The notes: generated by a model not told the origin, from the letters alone. DNA of 24,940 bases from Caldilinea sp. (GCA_025055055.1 JANWYX010000448.1:1-24940); one strand, 5' to 3'. Positions 1-9,141 are shown, counted from the first letter of the stretch. A program made the numbers and translations.

Positions 1-890
1 CTTGCAACTTTGATCTGCGGAGCGTCCAATAAGCTTAACAGCTGATCCGGCGTCAAAACCGTCTCATCGATGGTGTCGGCAAGCAGGAGCCTCAGACGCT
101 CCTCCGGGTCGGGCAACACGCGAAAGATCATGCGCTCCATCCATGGAGCGCCCTGCCAGTAGCGGGCGTTGCGTCGCAACACCACGCTGTCATTGGGCAT
201 ATAGCTTTGAAAGATGAAGGGGCCTGCGCTGACGTCGGGCGACTGGTTAAAGAAGCTGGTGGTCACGTCGCTGAAATCGTCGGCAAAGCGGTGGCTGGGA
301 ATCCATGCGACGCGTAGCAGCGCAAGAGCGTCGCAGCGCGGCTCGCGCAAGCGCACGCGCACCGTGAGCGGGTTGACAATCTCTATTCCCTCGATCGGTT
401 CGGCCAGACGAATATAAGGGGAATCGGCGCCGACCGCGCGTATGGCTTCGTAGGTGAAGCGGAAATCATTGGCGTCCACTGCTTCGCCGTCGCTCCAGGT
501 GACCCCTGCGCGCAGATAGAAGGTCCATAAGCGGCCGTCCTCGGAGACTTCCCAGCGCTCCGCCATGGCGCCGGCTGCGCCGAGCTGACCGGTGAGCGGA
601 TCCGGACGAACGAGGGAAGGATAAAGCATCGCATGGACGGCTACGCTGGCGCTGTCGGCAGCCAGGATCGGGTTGAAGTTCGTCGGATTGGCGGCAATTG
701 CGCGCGTCCACACGCCCCCAGGCGTTGGCGATCCTGTCAAATACCCGAACGGCGTTGGCGTCGGCGTGGGAAAGACAAAGGTGGTTGCCGCAGGGCGTCG
801 TTGGCAAGCAGCGAACGCAAACAGCGCCAGAACCAGTGTAAGGCAGATGGTCAATCGACCTGTTGGAAGGGATAAAGATCGTACATTCAT
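1..890 (-). CDS. Family 5 extracellular solute-binding lipoprotein (partial)
   Basis: This gene runs off the left edge; the first 296 residues are visible. It starts at the ATG whose complement is 888-890, 8 bp after the PfkB kinase stop, with no clear Shine-Dalgarno, so translation is probably coupled to the kinase. The N-terminus has a hydrophobic signal (about residues 13-28) ending in FAAC, a lipobox with Cys29, followed by a Pro/Thr-rich linker typical of surface lipoproteins. The remainder matches the SBP_bac_5 family (DppA/OppA-like): NFNPIL near residue 70, a WTFYLR-type strand, GVTWSDGEAVDANDF, and a late YWQGAPWMERM segment. The family captures peptides, or sometimes sugars or nickel, for an ABC importer. 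No permease or ATPase genes are visible, but they could lie beyond the edge. The family call is secure; the ligand is unknown, though the aldolase/kinase context hints at a carbohydrate. Confidence 0.88.
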   Translation of the reverse strand, partial: MNVRSLSLPTGRLTICLTLVLALFAFAACQRRPAATTFVFPTPTPTPFGYLTGSPTPGGVWTRAIAANPTNFNPILAADSASVAVHAMLYPSLVRPDPLTGQLGAAGAMAERWEVSEDGRLWTFYLRAGVTWSDGEAVDANDFRFTYEAIRAVGADSPYIRLAEPIEGIEIVNPLTVRVRLREPRCDALALLRVAWIPSHRFADDFSDVTTSFFNQSPDVSAGPFIFQSYMPNDSVVLRRNARYWQGAPWMERMIFRVLPDPEERLRLLLADTIDETVLTPDQLLSLLDAPQIKVA

Positions 891-898
891 CGAAAGCG

Positions 899-1834
899 TT
901 AGGTCCAGGATGTAACCCGCACATCCGCCAGCAAATGCTCGACGTCTGGATAGCGCACCTCGGCCGTGCATTCCGTCAACACCGAAGCGGCGCTGACGGC
1001 CGCCGCCCAGCGAAGCGTCTCTGCCCAGGAGTCGCCCAAGGAGCGCCGCCACACGATGGCTGCAGAGGCTGCATCGCCGGCGCCGGCGGCGTTGACGGCG
1101 CGCTGCACCGGCGCCTGCGCCTGCAGGACGCCCTCGTCGGTGAAGGCGAGCAACCCTTCGCGGCCACAGGTGAGCACAAGCGCAGGTATGCGATAGGTTT
1201 GCCGCATCGTCTTCGCCGCAGCGACGAGGGCGGGAAATTCGCCGCCGCTCAACCCAAACGTGCTGATAAATTCATCCTGGTTCATTTTGGCCACTTCCGG
1301 CTGCGCCTCCAACGCTTCAAGCAGCGCTGCGCCCATAGCGTCGATCAAGATGGGCCTGCCTTCGGCGTGAGCGATTTCGGTCACCAGGCGATAGAACGTC
1401 GGCGGCATGCCGGGCGGCAACGAACCGGCGGCGACAACCCATGTTGTTGCAGGCAGGTGGAAACGCAGGCGCGCCAGCATCGTTTCGACGTCGGCGGCGG
1501 CGACCGGCAGCGAGCCGATCATAACATGACTGTGTCGAGCGCGCGCGGTTTCCACGATCACGTTCGCCAGCCGCGTCTCGCCGGGCAGCCAGATCGGATC
1601 GACATTGATTCCGTAATTCTGCAGCACACTGACGAGGAGTTTGCCGTAGTAGCCGGCCACAAAGCCAACAGCCGTCGTTTCGATCCGAAGCCCGCGTAGG
1701 GCCACCGACACGTCGAAGCCTTTGCCCCCTGCGCATTCGATGAAACGCGGGGCACGCATGGTGGTAGTCGGAACGAACTCGTCGATGAAGATGACCCGAT
1801 CTAAGGCGGCGTTCGGGGTGAGCGTCAAGATCAT
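899..1834 (-). CDS. PfkB-family carbohydrate kinase (1-phosphofructokinase-like)
   Basis: The 311-residue protein resembles the FruK/LacC branch of the ribokinase (PfkB) superfamily, which phosphorylates fructose-1-phosphate, tagatose-6-phosphate or related sugars with ATP. It opens with MILTLTPNAALDRV, the branch's usual N-terminus. It has the first PfkB signature as AGGKGFDVS (35-43), GSLPPG (137-142), KMNQDEF (183-189), and the ATP-site signature NAAGAGDAAS with catalytic base Asp254. Two positions differ from the usual consensus: NAALD instead of NPALD, and Asp41 where GGKG-x-N normally has Asn, so the substrate may be atypical. The start is set at 1834 because its ATG overlaps the aldolase stop as ATGA; a longer reading to 1906 would run into the aldolase. 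It shares an operon with the aldolase and the solute-binding protein. Catabolism of a sugar phosphate is inferred. Confidence 0.87.
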   Translation of the reverse strand: MILTLTPNAALDRVIFIDEFVPTTTMRAPRFIECAGGKGFDVSVALRGLRIETTAVGFVAGYYGKLLVSVLQNYGINVDPIWLPGETRLANVIVETARARHSHVMIGSLPVAAADVETMLARLRFHLPATTWVVAAGSLPPGMPPTFYRLVTEIAHAEGRPILIDAMGAALLEALEAQPEVAKMNQDEFISTFGLSGGEFPALVAAAKTMRQTYRIPALVLTCGREGLLAFTDEGVLQAQAPVQRAVNAAGAGDAASAAIVWRRSLGDSWAETLRWAAAVSAASVLTECTAEVRYPDVEHLLADVRVTSWT

Positions 1835-2460
1835 GATGGCGTCGTCGAGTAGGTCAGCGTTGCGACGGGCAACAGGTTCTGGCCAAGAATGCACCATGCG
1901 TTCCAATCGATGCGCTCGAGCGCATCGACCGCAGCCAACAGGTCGACGCCGGCAACAACAATTCCGTGTTTGGATAGGAGCACGGCGGCCGCCTGTTTGC
2001 GAATGATGGCTTCGCGGCCGCGCAATGCTTCGACAACGTGCTGTGCCAGCGTCTCGCTATGCGCCGGTGCAAAAGGGGCAACGGGTGTCACTCCAAATTT
2101 TTGTGTGCCTTCCAACACCGGCTCGATGGGACGACCGGCGACGCAGAAGGGAAGCACATGGAAAGGATGTGCATGAATCACTGCGCCGACGTCAGGATAG
2201 CTTCGATAGATGGCCAGATGCACCCGCCCCTCGCGCGAGCAGCGTGGATGTTGCAAGAGCGCGTCGCCGTCGATCGGAGCGCACAGAATGTCGGCAGGCG
2301 CAAGCTGCCAGTGCTGTCTGCTGCCTGCGTAGCGCGGCGTGATATATATCTTCTCTCCCTCGCGCGCACTGACGTTGCCGCCTGCGATGTCGGTCAGATG
2401 ACGTTCGAACATCAGACGGACAATCTGGACGATCTGTTCTGCAATCGATTGGTGCTGCAT
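1831..2460 (-). CDS. Class II aldolase/adducin-family protein (FucA/AraD-like)
   Basis: This 209-residue protein has the fold and metal site of zinc-dependent class II sugar-phosphate aldolases and epimerases (fuculose-1-phosphate aldolase, ribulose-5-phosphate 4-epimerase). Visible features are GGNVSAR (27-33, phosphate-binding region), Glu77 in CSREGRVHLAIY, the zinc ligands His96 and His98 in VIHAHP, and His165 in SKHGIVVAG. The length fits the family. A GAGGG-like ribosome site lies about 10 nt upstream of the ATG, and a TACAAT -10 element sits at 2483-2488. Its stop overlaps the kinase start as ATGA. Together they suggest phosphorylation of a sugar followed by aldol cleavage to dihydroxyacetone phosphate plus an aldehyde; this pathway is inferred. 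The family alone cannot tell aldolase from epimerase, and the substrate is unknown. Confidence 0.88.
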   Translation of the reverse strand: MQHQSIAEQIVQIVRLMFERHLTDIAGGNVSAREGEKIYITPRYAGSRQHWQLAPADILCAPIDGDALLQHPRCSREGRVHLAIYRSYPDVGAVIHAHPFHVLPFCVAGRPIEPVLEGTQKFGVTPVAPFAPAHSETLAQHVVEALRGREAIIRKQAAAVLLSKHGIVVAGVDLLAAVDALERIDWNAWCILGQNLLPVATLTYSTTPS

Positions 2461-2482
2461 CGTGGTTGCCCTCGCTTCGCAT

Positions 2483-2488
2483 ATTGTA
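2483..2488 (-). promoter_or_regulatory. Candidate -10 element of the aldolase operon
   Basis: TACAAT on the minus strand (5 of 6 to consensus) would place the transcript start about 16 nt before the aldolase ATG. At 17-bp spacing the upstream hexamer is only TGGAAG, a poor -35, so the call is tentative. Confidence 0.3.
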
Positions 2489-2713
2489 CTGTGAATTCAA
2501 GCAGCCTTCCACCAAAAGAGAGTGACCGTTTCCGTAACGGCAACTTCATGGTACGTCGATATAGGCTCGCCGTCAACTAGCTGCACGCCTGCAATCGGAG
2601 TTTTGCGGTATAGGAAGAGTTCAAAAGGGATGGCGGCACCGAGGCCCGACGCAGAGGCACAGGCGGCAGGCCGAACGCCAAAAAAAGGGGCGGCGTCTCT
2701 GTGGCGCTACAGA

Positions 2714-3790
2714 TCAGTAGGTGCGTTTTTCGACGAACTCACACAGCCCCAGGAGCGAGCTTCGATAGACGTTGTCGGGCAAGGCGGAAAGGTTGTCTAC
2801 GGCGCGGTTCAAAAAGCGGCGCGCCTCCTCGCGCGCCGCTTCAATGGCTGCGCTGTTGCGCAGCTCGTGCACGAGCGAGGCGACGGTTTCCTCCCAAACC
2901 ATCGGGTTGCCGTTGTCGGCCTCGCGCTGCGATTCCTCCAGCATCGCCAGCACACTCTCTGGGGCCGAGTGTTGCTGAAGATAGTGAAAGAAGGGCAAGG
3001 TGAGGGTACCCTGATGCAAATCGCTGCCTGCCGGCTTGCCCAAGGTGGTGTTGTCCCCGATAAAATCGAGAATATCGTCGATGATTTGAAAAGCCATGCC
3101 GAAATTGTAGCCGAACTGACGCAGGTCGTCGATGCGCTCTTCGGGCAGGCGTGATAAGATCGCCGCTCCCTGCGTGGCTGCGCAGAAGAGGCTGGCGGTT
3201 TTGGCGTAGATGCGCTGGTAATAATTTTCGCGCGGCTGCAAAAAGTTGTAGCGATCTTTCAGTTGACGCAGCTCACCGTCAACAATGGTGCGCAGCGTGT
3301 CGCTGAACAGTCGAATGACGCGCATGTCACCGGTTTCGGCGGAAAAGTGCGCGGCGGTGCCGAAGAGATAGTTGCCGGCCAACACCGTGGAGACCCCACT
3401 CCAACGCGCGTTGAGCGTCGGCGCGCCGCGGCGCAACAATGCCCCATCGATTACGTCATCATGCACCAGCGTCGCCGTATGCAACATTTCCACGGAAGCC
3501 GCCAGCGCAATCACGACGTGATGGCGCGGGCCGCCTTGCATGGGGCCGTTGAATTCCGCCGACAACAATGCCAACGCCGGACGTAGTCGCTTGCCTCCGC
3601 TGCCGATGAGGGTGAGGAACGCTTCGGCCAGGGGCGCAAAAAGCGTGGAATCCACGGCGCGCAATTTGGCTTCCACCTGTCGCAATCCAGGACGGATCGG
3701 GGCAAACAATGCGTTGACGTCCGGCGACGCATTGTTGCGTTGGGAAATCGTTTCAACAGCTTCGTACGACGCCGATGGCTCCATTGCCAT
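2714..3790 (-). CDS. Long-chain trans-polyprenyl diphosphate synthase
   Basis: The 358-residue enzyme belongs to the trans-isoprenyl diphosphate synthase family, which extends an allylic diphosphate with isopentenyl diphosphate. It carries GGKRLRP (65-71), the first Asp-rich motif DDVID (111-115), Lys197 in KTASL, and the second Asp-rich motif DDILD (238-242) followed by GKPAGSDLHQGTLTLP. The residues four and five places before the first motif are Thr107 and Ala106, not aromatic. In this family that favours long products (about C40-C50, quinone side chains or the cell-wall carrier branch) over farnesyl or geranylgeranyl diphosphate. The start at 3790 is one base after the TatD stop; a longer reading to 3853 would overlap TatD by 62 bp. 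No strong ribosome site is seen, so coupling to TatD is likely. Exact chain length is unknown. Confidence 0.93.
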   Translation of the reverse strand: MAMEPSASYEAVETISQRNNASPDVNALFAPIRPGLRQVEAKLRAVDSTLFAPLAEAFLTLIGSGGKRLRPALALLSAEFNGPMQGGPRHHVVIALAASVEMLHTATLVHDDVIDGALLRRGAPTLNARWSGVSTVLAGNYLFGTAAHFSAETGDMRVIRLFSDTLRTIVDGELRQLKDRYNFLQPRENYYQRIYAKTASLFCAATQGAAILSRLPEERIDDLRQFGYNFGMAFQIIDDILDFIGDNTTLGKPAGSDLHQGTLTLPFFHYLQQHSAPESVLAMLEESQREADNGNPMVWEETVASLVHELRNSAAIEAAREEARRFLNRAVDNLSALPDNVYRSSLLGLCEFVEKRTY

Positions 3791-3791
3791 G

Positions 3792-4661
<870 letters not shown>

Positions 4662-4772
4662 GAATGATATGAACCTTCTTCAAACATTGATCATCTTTTG
4701 TGCAGTTTTGTTTGTTCATTTTATCACAGATAATTCACCAGAAAAGTAGGTCTGATTGCACATAGTTTTTTC

Positions 4773-4781
4773 AGTATACCA
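4773..4781 (-). promoter_or_regulatory. Candidate extended -10 promoter of tatD
   Basis: TGG-TATACT on the minus strand is an extended -10 element in an AT-rich spacer just downstream of the phosphohexomutase terminator. It would give a leader of about 105 nt for tatD. A second possible box, TGTGATAAAAT, lies nearer to the gene. No good -35 is seen at the expected distance. Confidence 0.35.
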
Positions 4782-4836
4782 GTTTTTTTAGGACGCACCG
4801 AGTTTCCTTTTTCCTGAATGAAAAAAGCGGAAATGG

Positions 4837-4873
4837 AAAAAAGCGGAGGTGGGCTGCCAGGCTCACCTCCGCT
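4837..4873 (-). terminator. Rho-independent terminator of the phosphohexomutase gene
   Basis: A perfect 10-bp inverted repeat AGCGGAGGTG/CACCTCCGCT (4842-4851 and 4864-4873) with a 12-base interior that can extend the stem is followed on the minus strand by six T residues (complement of 4837-4842). It begins 14 bp after the mutase stop codon, the textbook position. Confidence 0.88.
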
Positions 4874-4887
4874 GCGTCGCAAAGCGC

Positions 4888-6318
<1,431 letters not shown>

Positions 6319-6361
6319 CTCGCTGTCCTTTCCTGACCGTTGTTCAGAGGATAACGGGGAA

Positions 6362-6390
6362 AGTATAGCAGGAATCCACGATGAGCCCAA
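6362..6390 (-). promoter_or_regulatory. Sigma-70-type promoter of the phosphohexomutase gene
   Basis: On the minus strand TTGGGC (6385-6390) and TATACT (6362-6367) are separated by 17 bp, and TGC directly before the -10 gives an extended -10. The predicted transcript start is about 37 nt before the ATG at 6318. Confidence 0.6.
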
Positions 6391-6434
6391 TCGCGGCCCT
6401 TCTCCGGCGGGAGCGCCGACCGAAAGTTCGTCGT

Positions 6435-6938
6435 TCAGCGCAGGCGTCGCCTCAGTGTCTGCCAGAGAGGGCAGCGGTCGTAGACAGCGCTAAAGAGGAG
6501 GATAGCTCCTGCGATCAACAAGACCGGCGACCAACTGCTGAAGCTGGCGATGGTCCAAAGCGCCAGACCGCTGAGCAGTCGCAGCCAGCGCGTGGCATCC
6601 GACATCGGGGTCGAAGGCATCGGTACTTGCTCGTTTAGAAGCATTGCAAAGAGACGAAAGAGATCCTCTTGTGACTGCACGCCCATGCACCGGGTGATTT
6701 CGACGCCGTTGCGATAAAAGATCAGCGTTGGGATACCCATAACGCCGAGTTCGCGCGCGAGCTCGGGCGCTTCATCTGCGTTGAGCTTCCACAGATCGAC
6801 CTGGCCTGCGAACGATTCGGCGACCTTTTCGAGGCGCGGGCTTAAAGTTCGGCAGGGGCCACACCACGGCGCCCAAACATCAACTACAACCGGGCGTTGA
6901 CTTTTGCGCAAGCGCTCCCGAAATTCCTCAAAACGCAT
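6435..6938 (-). CDS. Thioredoxin fused to a C-terminal DUF2892 membrane domain
   Basis: This 167-residue protein begins with a complete thioredoxin domain (residues 1-103): VVVDVWAPWCGPCR with the redox pair Cys26/Cys29 and the cis-proline Pro70 in GVMGIPTLIFYRNG. A short Pro/Ser linker follows, then a hairpin of two hydrophobic helices (about 118-133 and 136-152) ending in DRCPLW with Cys156. That tail matches the DUF2892 (YgaP-like) domain, which also ends in a CPL motif. Thioredoxin should therefore be anchored to the membrane, with the CPL cysteine near the membrane surface. The ATG at 6938 is chosen for its GGAAGG site 5-6 nt upstream; upstream in-frame sequence lacks family similarity. 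It follows a stand-alone DUF2892 gene, separated by a hairpin terminator that may lower its expression. A thiol/disulfide or persulfide role is inferred. Confidence 0.88.
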   Translation of the reverse strand: MRFEEFRERLRKSQRPVVVDVWAPWCGPCRTLSPRLEKVAESFAGQVDLWKLNADEAPELARELGVMGIPTLIFYRNGVEITRCMGVQSQEDLFRLFAMLLNEQVPMPSTPMSDATRWLRLLSGLALWTIASFSSWSPVLLIAGAILLFSAVYDRCPLWQTLRRRLR

Positions 6939-6993
6939 AGTTGCCTTCCATTCTTCTCGGCCCGGTGGGGCATATTTTCTGTTGACCACAATG

Positions 6994-7028
6994 AAAAGGG
7001 GAGGCGTCCCCTGCGGAAACGCCTCCCC
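6994..7028 (-). terminator. Hairpin terminator or attenuator after the DUF2892 gene
   Basis: A perfect 10-bp stem GGGGAGGCGT/ACGCCTCCCC (6998-7007 and 7019-7028) with an 11-base loop is followed on the minus strand by only four T residues. It lies between the small DUF2892 gene and the thioredoxin fusion. The short T-tract suggests partial termination and read-through. Confidence 0.65.
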
Positions 7029-7054
7029 TGCGGAGCCTCCGCTGCAGTGGATGC

Positions 7055-7258
7055 TCACGTCGACTTCGTGCTGAACCGGAACAGAGCGTAGAGCGGGCAC
7101 CAGCCGATCAGGCCGGTGAGCAGCGGGACGAAGCCAAGCCACTGCAACACCACGCCCCAGACGCCCGGGACAAAACCGCCCCAGCCAAGCGCCAGCATCA
7201 CAATTCCCAACACCACGCGAGCAATGCGCTCCCAGTTCGCCTGATTGACCTTGATCAT
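7055..7258 (-). CDS. DUF2892 (YgaP-like) small inner-membrane protein
   Basis: The 67-residue protein has a short polar N-terminus, two hydrophobic helices (about 12-29 and 33-50) and the conserved ending GLIGWCPLYALFRFST, a clear DUF2892 pattern with Cys54. In other bacteria this domain occurs alone or fused to rhodanese (YgaP) and is associated with sulfur and persulfide handling; its biochemical role is not settled. The ATG at 7258 has an excellent AAAGGAGG site 7 nt upstream, which rules out the longer frame to 7510. The leader is about 115 nt and holds a palindrome and a nested hairpin. It sits just downstream of the Crp/Fnr regulator and upstream of a thioredoxin carrying the same domain. 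Confidence 0.9.
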   Translation of the reverse strand: MIKVNQANWERIARVVLGIVMLALGWGGFVPGVWGVVLQWLGFVPLLTGLIGWCPLYALFRFSTKST

Positions 7259-7303
7259 ACAACAACCTCCTTTCCACGACAGATGCCTTCTCTGCGTATT
7301 AAA

Positions 7304-7315
7304 CCTTGAGGTCAA
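7304..7315. promoter_or_regulatory. Palindrome CTTGAGGTCAAG in the DUF2892 leader
   Basis: A perfect 12-bp palindrome lies between the Crp/Fnr gene and the DUF2892 gene, about 46 bp before the DUF2892 ATG and downstream of the predicted transcript start. It could be an operator. It does not match the classical FNR spacing (TTGAT-N4-ATCAA), so assignment to the neighbouring regulator is speculative. Confidence 0.25.
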
Positions 7316-7381
7316 GCCTTCACCTTCCAAGACGCTTCGGCGTTTCTCGGAAGGGGGATTCCCTGTGCAATTGATGTCAGA

Positions 7382-7410
7382 AGCATAGCAAAGTTCGGTC
7401 GGATTGTCAG
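7382..7410 (-). promoter_or_regulatory. Sigma-70-type promoter of the DUF2892 gene
   Basis: On the minus strand CTGACA (7405-7410) and TATGCT (7382-7387) are exactly 17 bp apart. The -35 overlaps the stop codon of the Crp/Fnr gene. The transcript would start near 7375, giving a leader of about 117 nt. Confidence 0.5.
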
Positions 7411-8090
7411 TGACCGGAGTCACGCAAGGGCGCGGCAATGTGGAGGAGGCGCTCTGGGTCGTGGATTCGCACCTGGCCGCGCCCCAGCTGCACGAGGCCG
7501 AGCTGCTCAAATTGTTTGAGTCTTCGGCTGACCACCTCGCGCGCCGTGCCCAGCTCGTCGGCGATCTGTTGATGCGTTGCCTGCAGCAGCGGTGCGCGTT
7601 CGGCTAGATATGCCGCCAGCCGCTGATCCACCTGGCCAAAGGCAACCTCCTCGACCAACTGCATCAGGTCGGCGATGCGGTCGGCAAAGTGGTGAAAGAC
7701 CAGCGCGCGAAACGGCGCTGAAGCGTCCATTAGGCGATGGAACACCGGCTGCGGCAGGATATACGCCGCCAGGTCGGTTTCCACAATGCCGCGCGCTGGA
7801 TAGTTAGTGCGTCCCAGCAGACAGCTCGCCGTCAGGACGCACGAGTCGCCCGGCTCCAGCCGATAGAGCAAAATTTCACGCCCGGAGAACGCCGGCTTGA
7901 CCACCCGAATCGACCCGGTGTACAGCAATACGAACGCCGAGCAGGGAGAATCGAGGTCAAAAAGGATATGATTGGCCGGAGCTGCGATTCGCCGGAGGGA
8001 TTCGCACATCAGCCGCTGTGCGTCGGGCGTCATTTCGGCCAGGGGCGGGTAGAGCCGGGTCAATCGGTCAAAAACGGCTTGGTCGCACAT
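7407..8090 (-). CDS. Crp/Fnr-family transcriptional regulator
   Basis: The 227-residue protein has an N-terminal cyclic-nucleotide-binding-like beta-barrel (about 20-125), a long dimerisation helix (about 128-165) and a C-terminal winged helix with LQATHQQIADELGTAREVVSRRLKQF (169-194) as the DNA-reading element. There is no N-terminal cysteine cluster as in Fnr, so it is not an iron-sulfur Fnr. Cys84 and Cys90 in GDSCVLTASCLLG form a C-x5-C pair within the sensor barrel, a plausible thiol switch. The gene starts 7 bp after the stop of the phosphatase gene, so the two are probably co-transcribed. Its position just before the DUF2892 and thioredoxin genes suggests it regulates them. The effector is unknown. 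Confidence 0.9.
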   Translation of the reverse strand: MCDQAVFDRLTRLYPPLAEMTPDAQRLMCESLRRIAAPANHILFDLDSPCSAFVLLYTGSIRVVKPAFSGREILLYRLEPGDSCVLTASCLLGRTNYPARGIVETDLAAYILPQPVFHRLMDASAPFRALVFHHFADRIADLMQLVEEVAFGQVDQRLAAYLAERAPLLQATHQQIADELGTAREVVSRRLKQFEQLGLVQLGRGQVRIHDPERLLHIAAPLRDSGH

Positions 8091-8097
8091 CTCACAT

Positions 8098-8973
8098 TCA
8101 CCCTGTCCCTGCTCGCTCTTTGAAGATGGCGAGCCGCGTCTCCGTCAATGAAGATCTGGCCAAACGAATCCCCTCCAGCAGGGCAGCGTGCAGCGCGGGC
8201 GAGCCGTTGCTGGCGACGATGTGGTTGTCGTAGATCGTCCACTCGGCCCCTTCGTAGGTCGTCACCCTCCCTCCGGCCTCGCGCACGAGTAAGGCGCCCG
8301 CCGCCAAGTCCCATGGGTTCAACCACGCTTCCCAGTAGCCGTCGGCCGCGCCCATCGCCACCTGTGCCAGGTCAAGCGCCGCCGAGCCGAAGTTGCGTAC
8401 ACAGGCCGTCCTGGGCATGAAATAGGCGAATTCGGCGCCGTTATTGTCGCTCGACTCGGCGCGATGATAGGGAAAGCCGGTGATCAACAGCGCCTGTTGC
8501 AGCGAGTCCCCTGTACTTGTCCGCAAACGCCGCTCGCTTCCAGAAGCGAGCCGTTGATACGCGCCGCTGCCGTGCACTGCATAAAAGGCGCAATCTTCGC
8601 CGATGTGATAGGTGACCGCCAACAGCGTCCGCATGCCCTGTTGCAGGGCAATGTTCACGGCACAATAACCGACGTTGTGGGCGAAGTTGGTCGTCCCATC
8701 GATCGGGTCGAGTAGCCAGAACTCTTCCTGAGCAGGCGGCTGATTGCTTTCCTCCCCCCACAACGCCACCCCCGGATAGAGACGCGCCAATGCCTCGCGC
8801 ACAAAATTCTCGGCGGCAACGTCGGCAGCCGTCACCAGGTCGATTGCGCTGGATTTTTGTCGAACGGTCGCCTGCCCGTTTGCGTACATTCTGCGCGCCA
8901 AATCGCCTGCCCCGCGGGCGACGGCGATGACCAGGTCGATGTCTTTTGAACCGATGTCCGTTGTATCTGTCAT
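8098..8973 (-). CDS. Inositol-monophosphatase-family phosphatase
   Basis: The 291-residue enzyme is of the Mg-dependent, lithium-sensitive phosphatase family (IMPase, SuhB, CysQ, FBPase IV). It has WGEES with metal ligand Glu74/75, DPIDGTTNF (Asp89, Asp92) and WDLAAG with Asp222. Members remove phosphate from inositol 1-phosphate, fructose 1,6-bisphosphate, NADP or 3'-phosphoadenosine 5'-phosphate; the motifs do not discriminate. Two ATGs are close together: 8982 has AGG immediately adjacent, which is too close, while 8973 has AGGA 8 nt upstream, so 8973 is preferred. The Crp/Fnr gene begins 7 bp downstream. If the redox/sulfur reading of the neighbours is right, a CysQ-like role is possible, but that is speculative. 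Confidence 0.9.
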   Translation of the reverse strand: MTDTTDIGSKDIDLVIAVARGAGDLARRMYANGQATVRQKSSAIDLVTAADVAAENFVREALARLYPGVALWGEESNQPPAQEEFWLLDPIDGTTNFAHNVGYCAVNIALQQGMRTLLAVTYHIGEDCAFYAVHGSGAYQRLASGSERRLRTSTGDSLQQALLITGFPYHRAESSDNNGAEFAYFMPRTACVRNFGSAALDLAQVAMGAADGYWEAWLNPWDLAAGALLVREAGGRVTTYEGAEWTIYDNHIVASNGSPALHAALLEGIRLARSSLTETRLAIFKERAGTG

Positions 8974-9010
8974 ATCCGACATCCTATGGCTGCCGATCTG
9001 TTTCTATTTT

Positions 9011-9045
9011 AGGTCCATCAAACCTTTTATTAGATCCATCATACC
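9011..9045. repeat. Two near-identical 14-bp direct repeats, 21 bp apart
   Basis: AGGTCCATCAAACC (9011-9024) and AGATCCATCATACC (9032-9045) match at 12 of 14 positions and are offset by 21 bp, two helical turns. They lie in the spacer between the minus-strand phosphatase and the plus-strand metallo-beta-lactamase-fold gene, 30-70 bp before the phosphatase start. The arrangement resembles a tandem operator on one face of the helix. Confidence 0.4.
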
Positions 9046-9111
9046 ATTGACAAAGGGAATCGCCTTGTCGTCGTTTGACGCCGTGATAAAAGATGCTCCG
9101 CTCCTGATGGT

Positions 9112-9141
9112 TTGGAAGCCGCTCGAAGGGTAATGTATAGT
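9112..9141 (+). promoter_or_regulatory. Sigma-70-type promoter of the MBL-fold gene
   Basis: TTGGAA (9112-9117) and TATAGT (9136-9141) are 18 bp apart. The transcript would start near 9148, about 68 nt before the ATG at 9216. Confidence 0.45.

Noticed and set aside
2676..2712. Intrinsic terminator after the polyprenyl synthase, suggested by seven T residues on the minus strand
   Set aside because: No convincing stem precedes the T-run; only a 4-bp CTAC/GTAG hairpin lies about 20 bases away.
7304..7315. Classical FNR or CRP binding site
   Set aside because: The palindrome has half-sites TTGA/TCAA only 2 bp apart; FNR sites need TTGAT-N4-ATCAA and CRP sites TGTGA-N6-TCACA.
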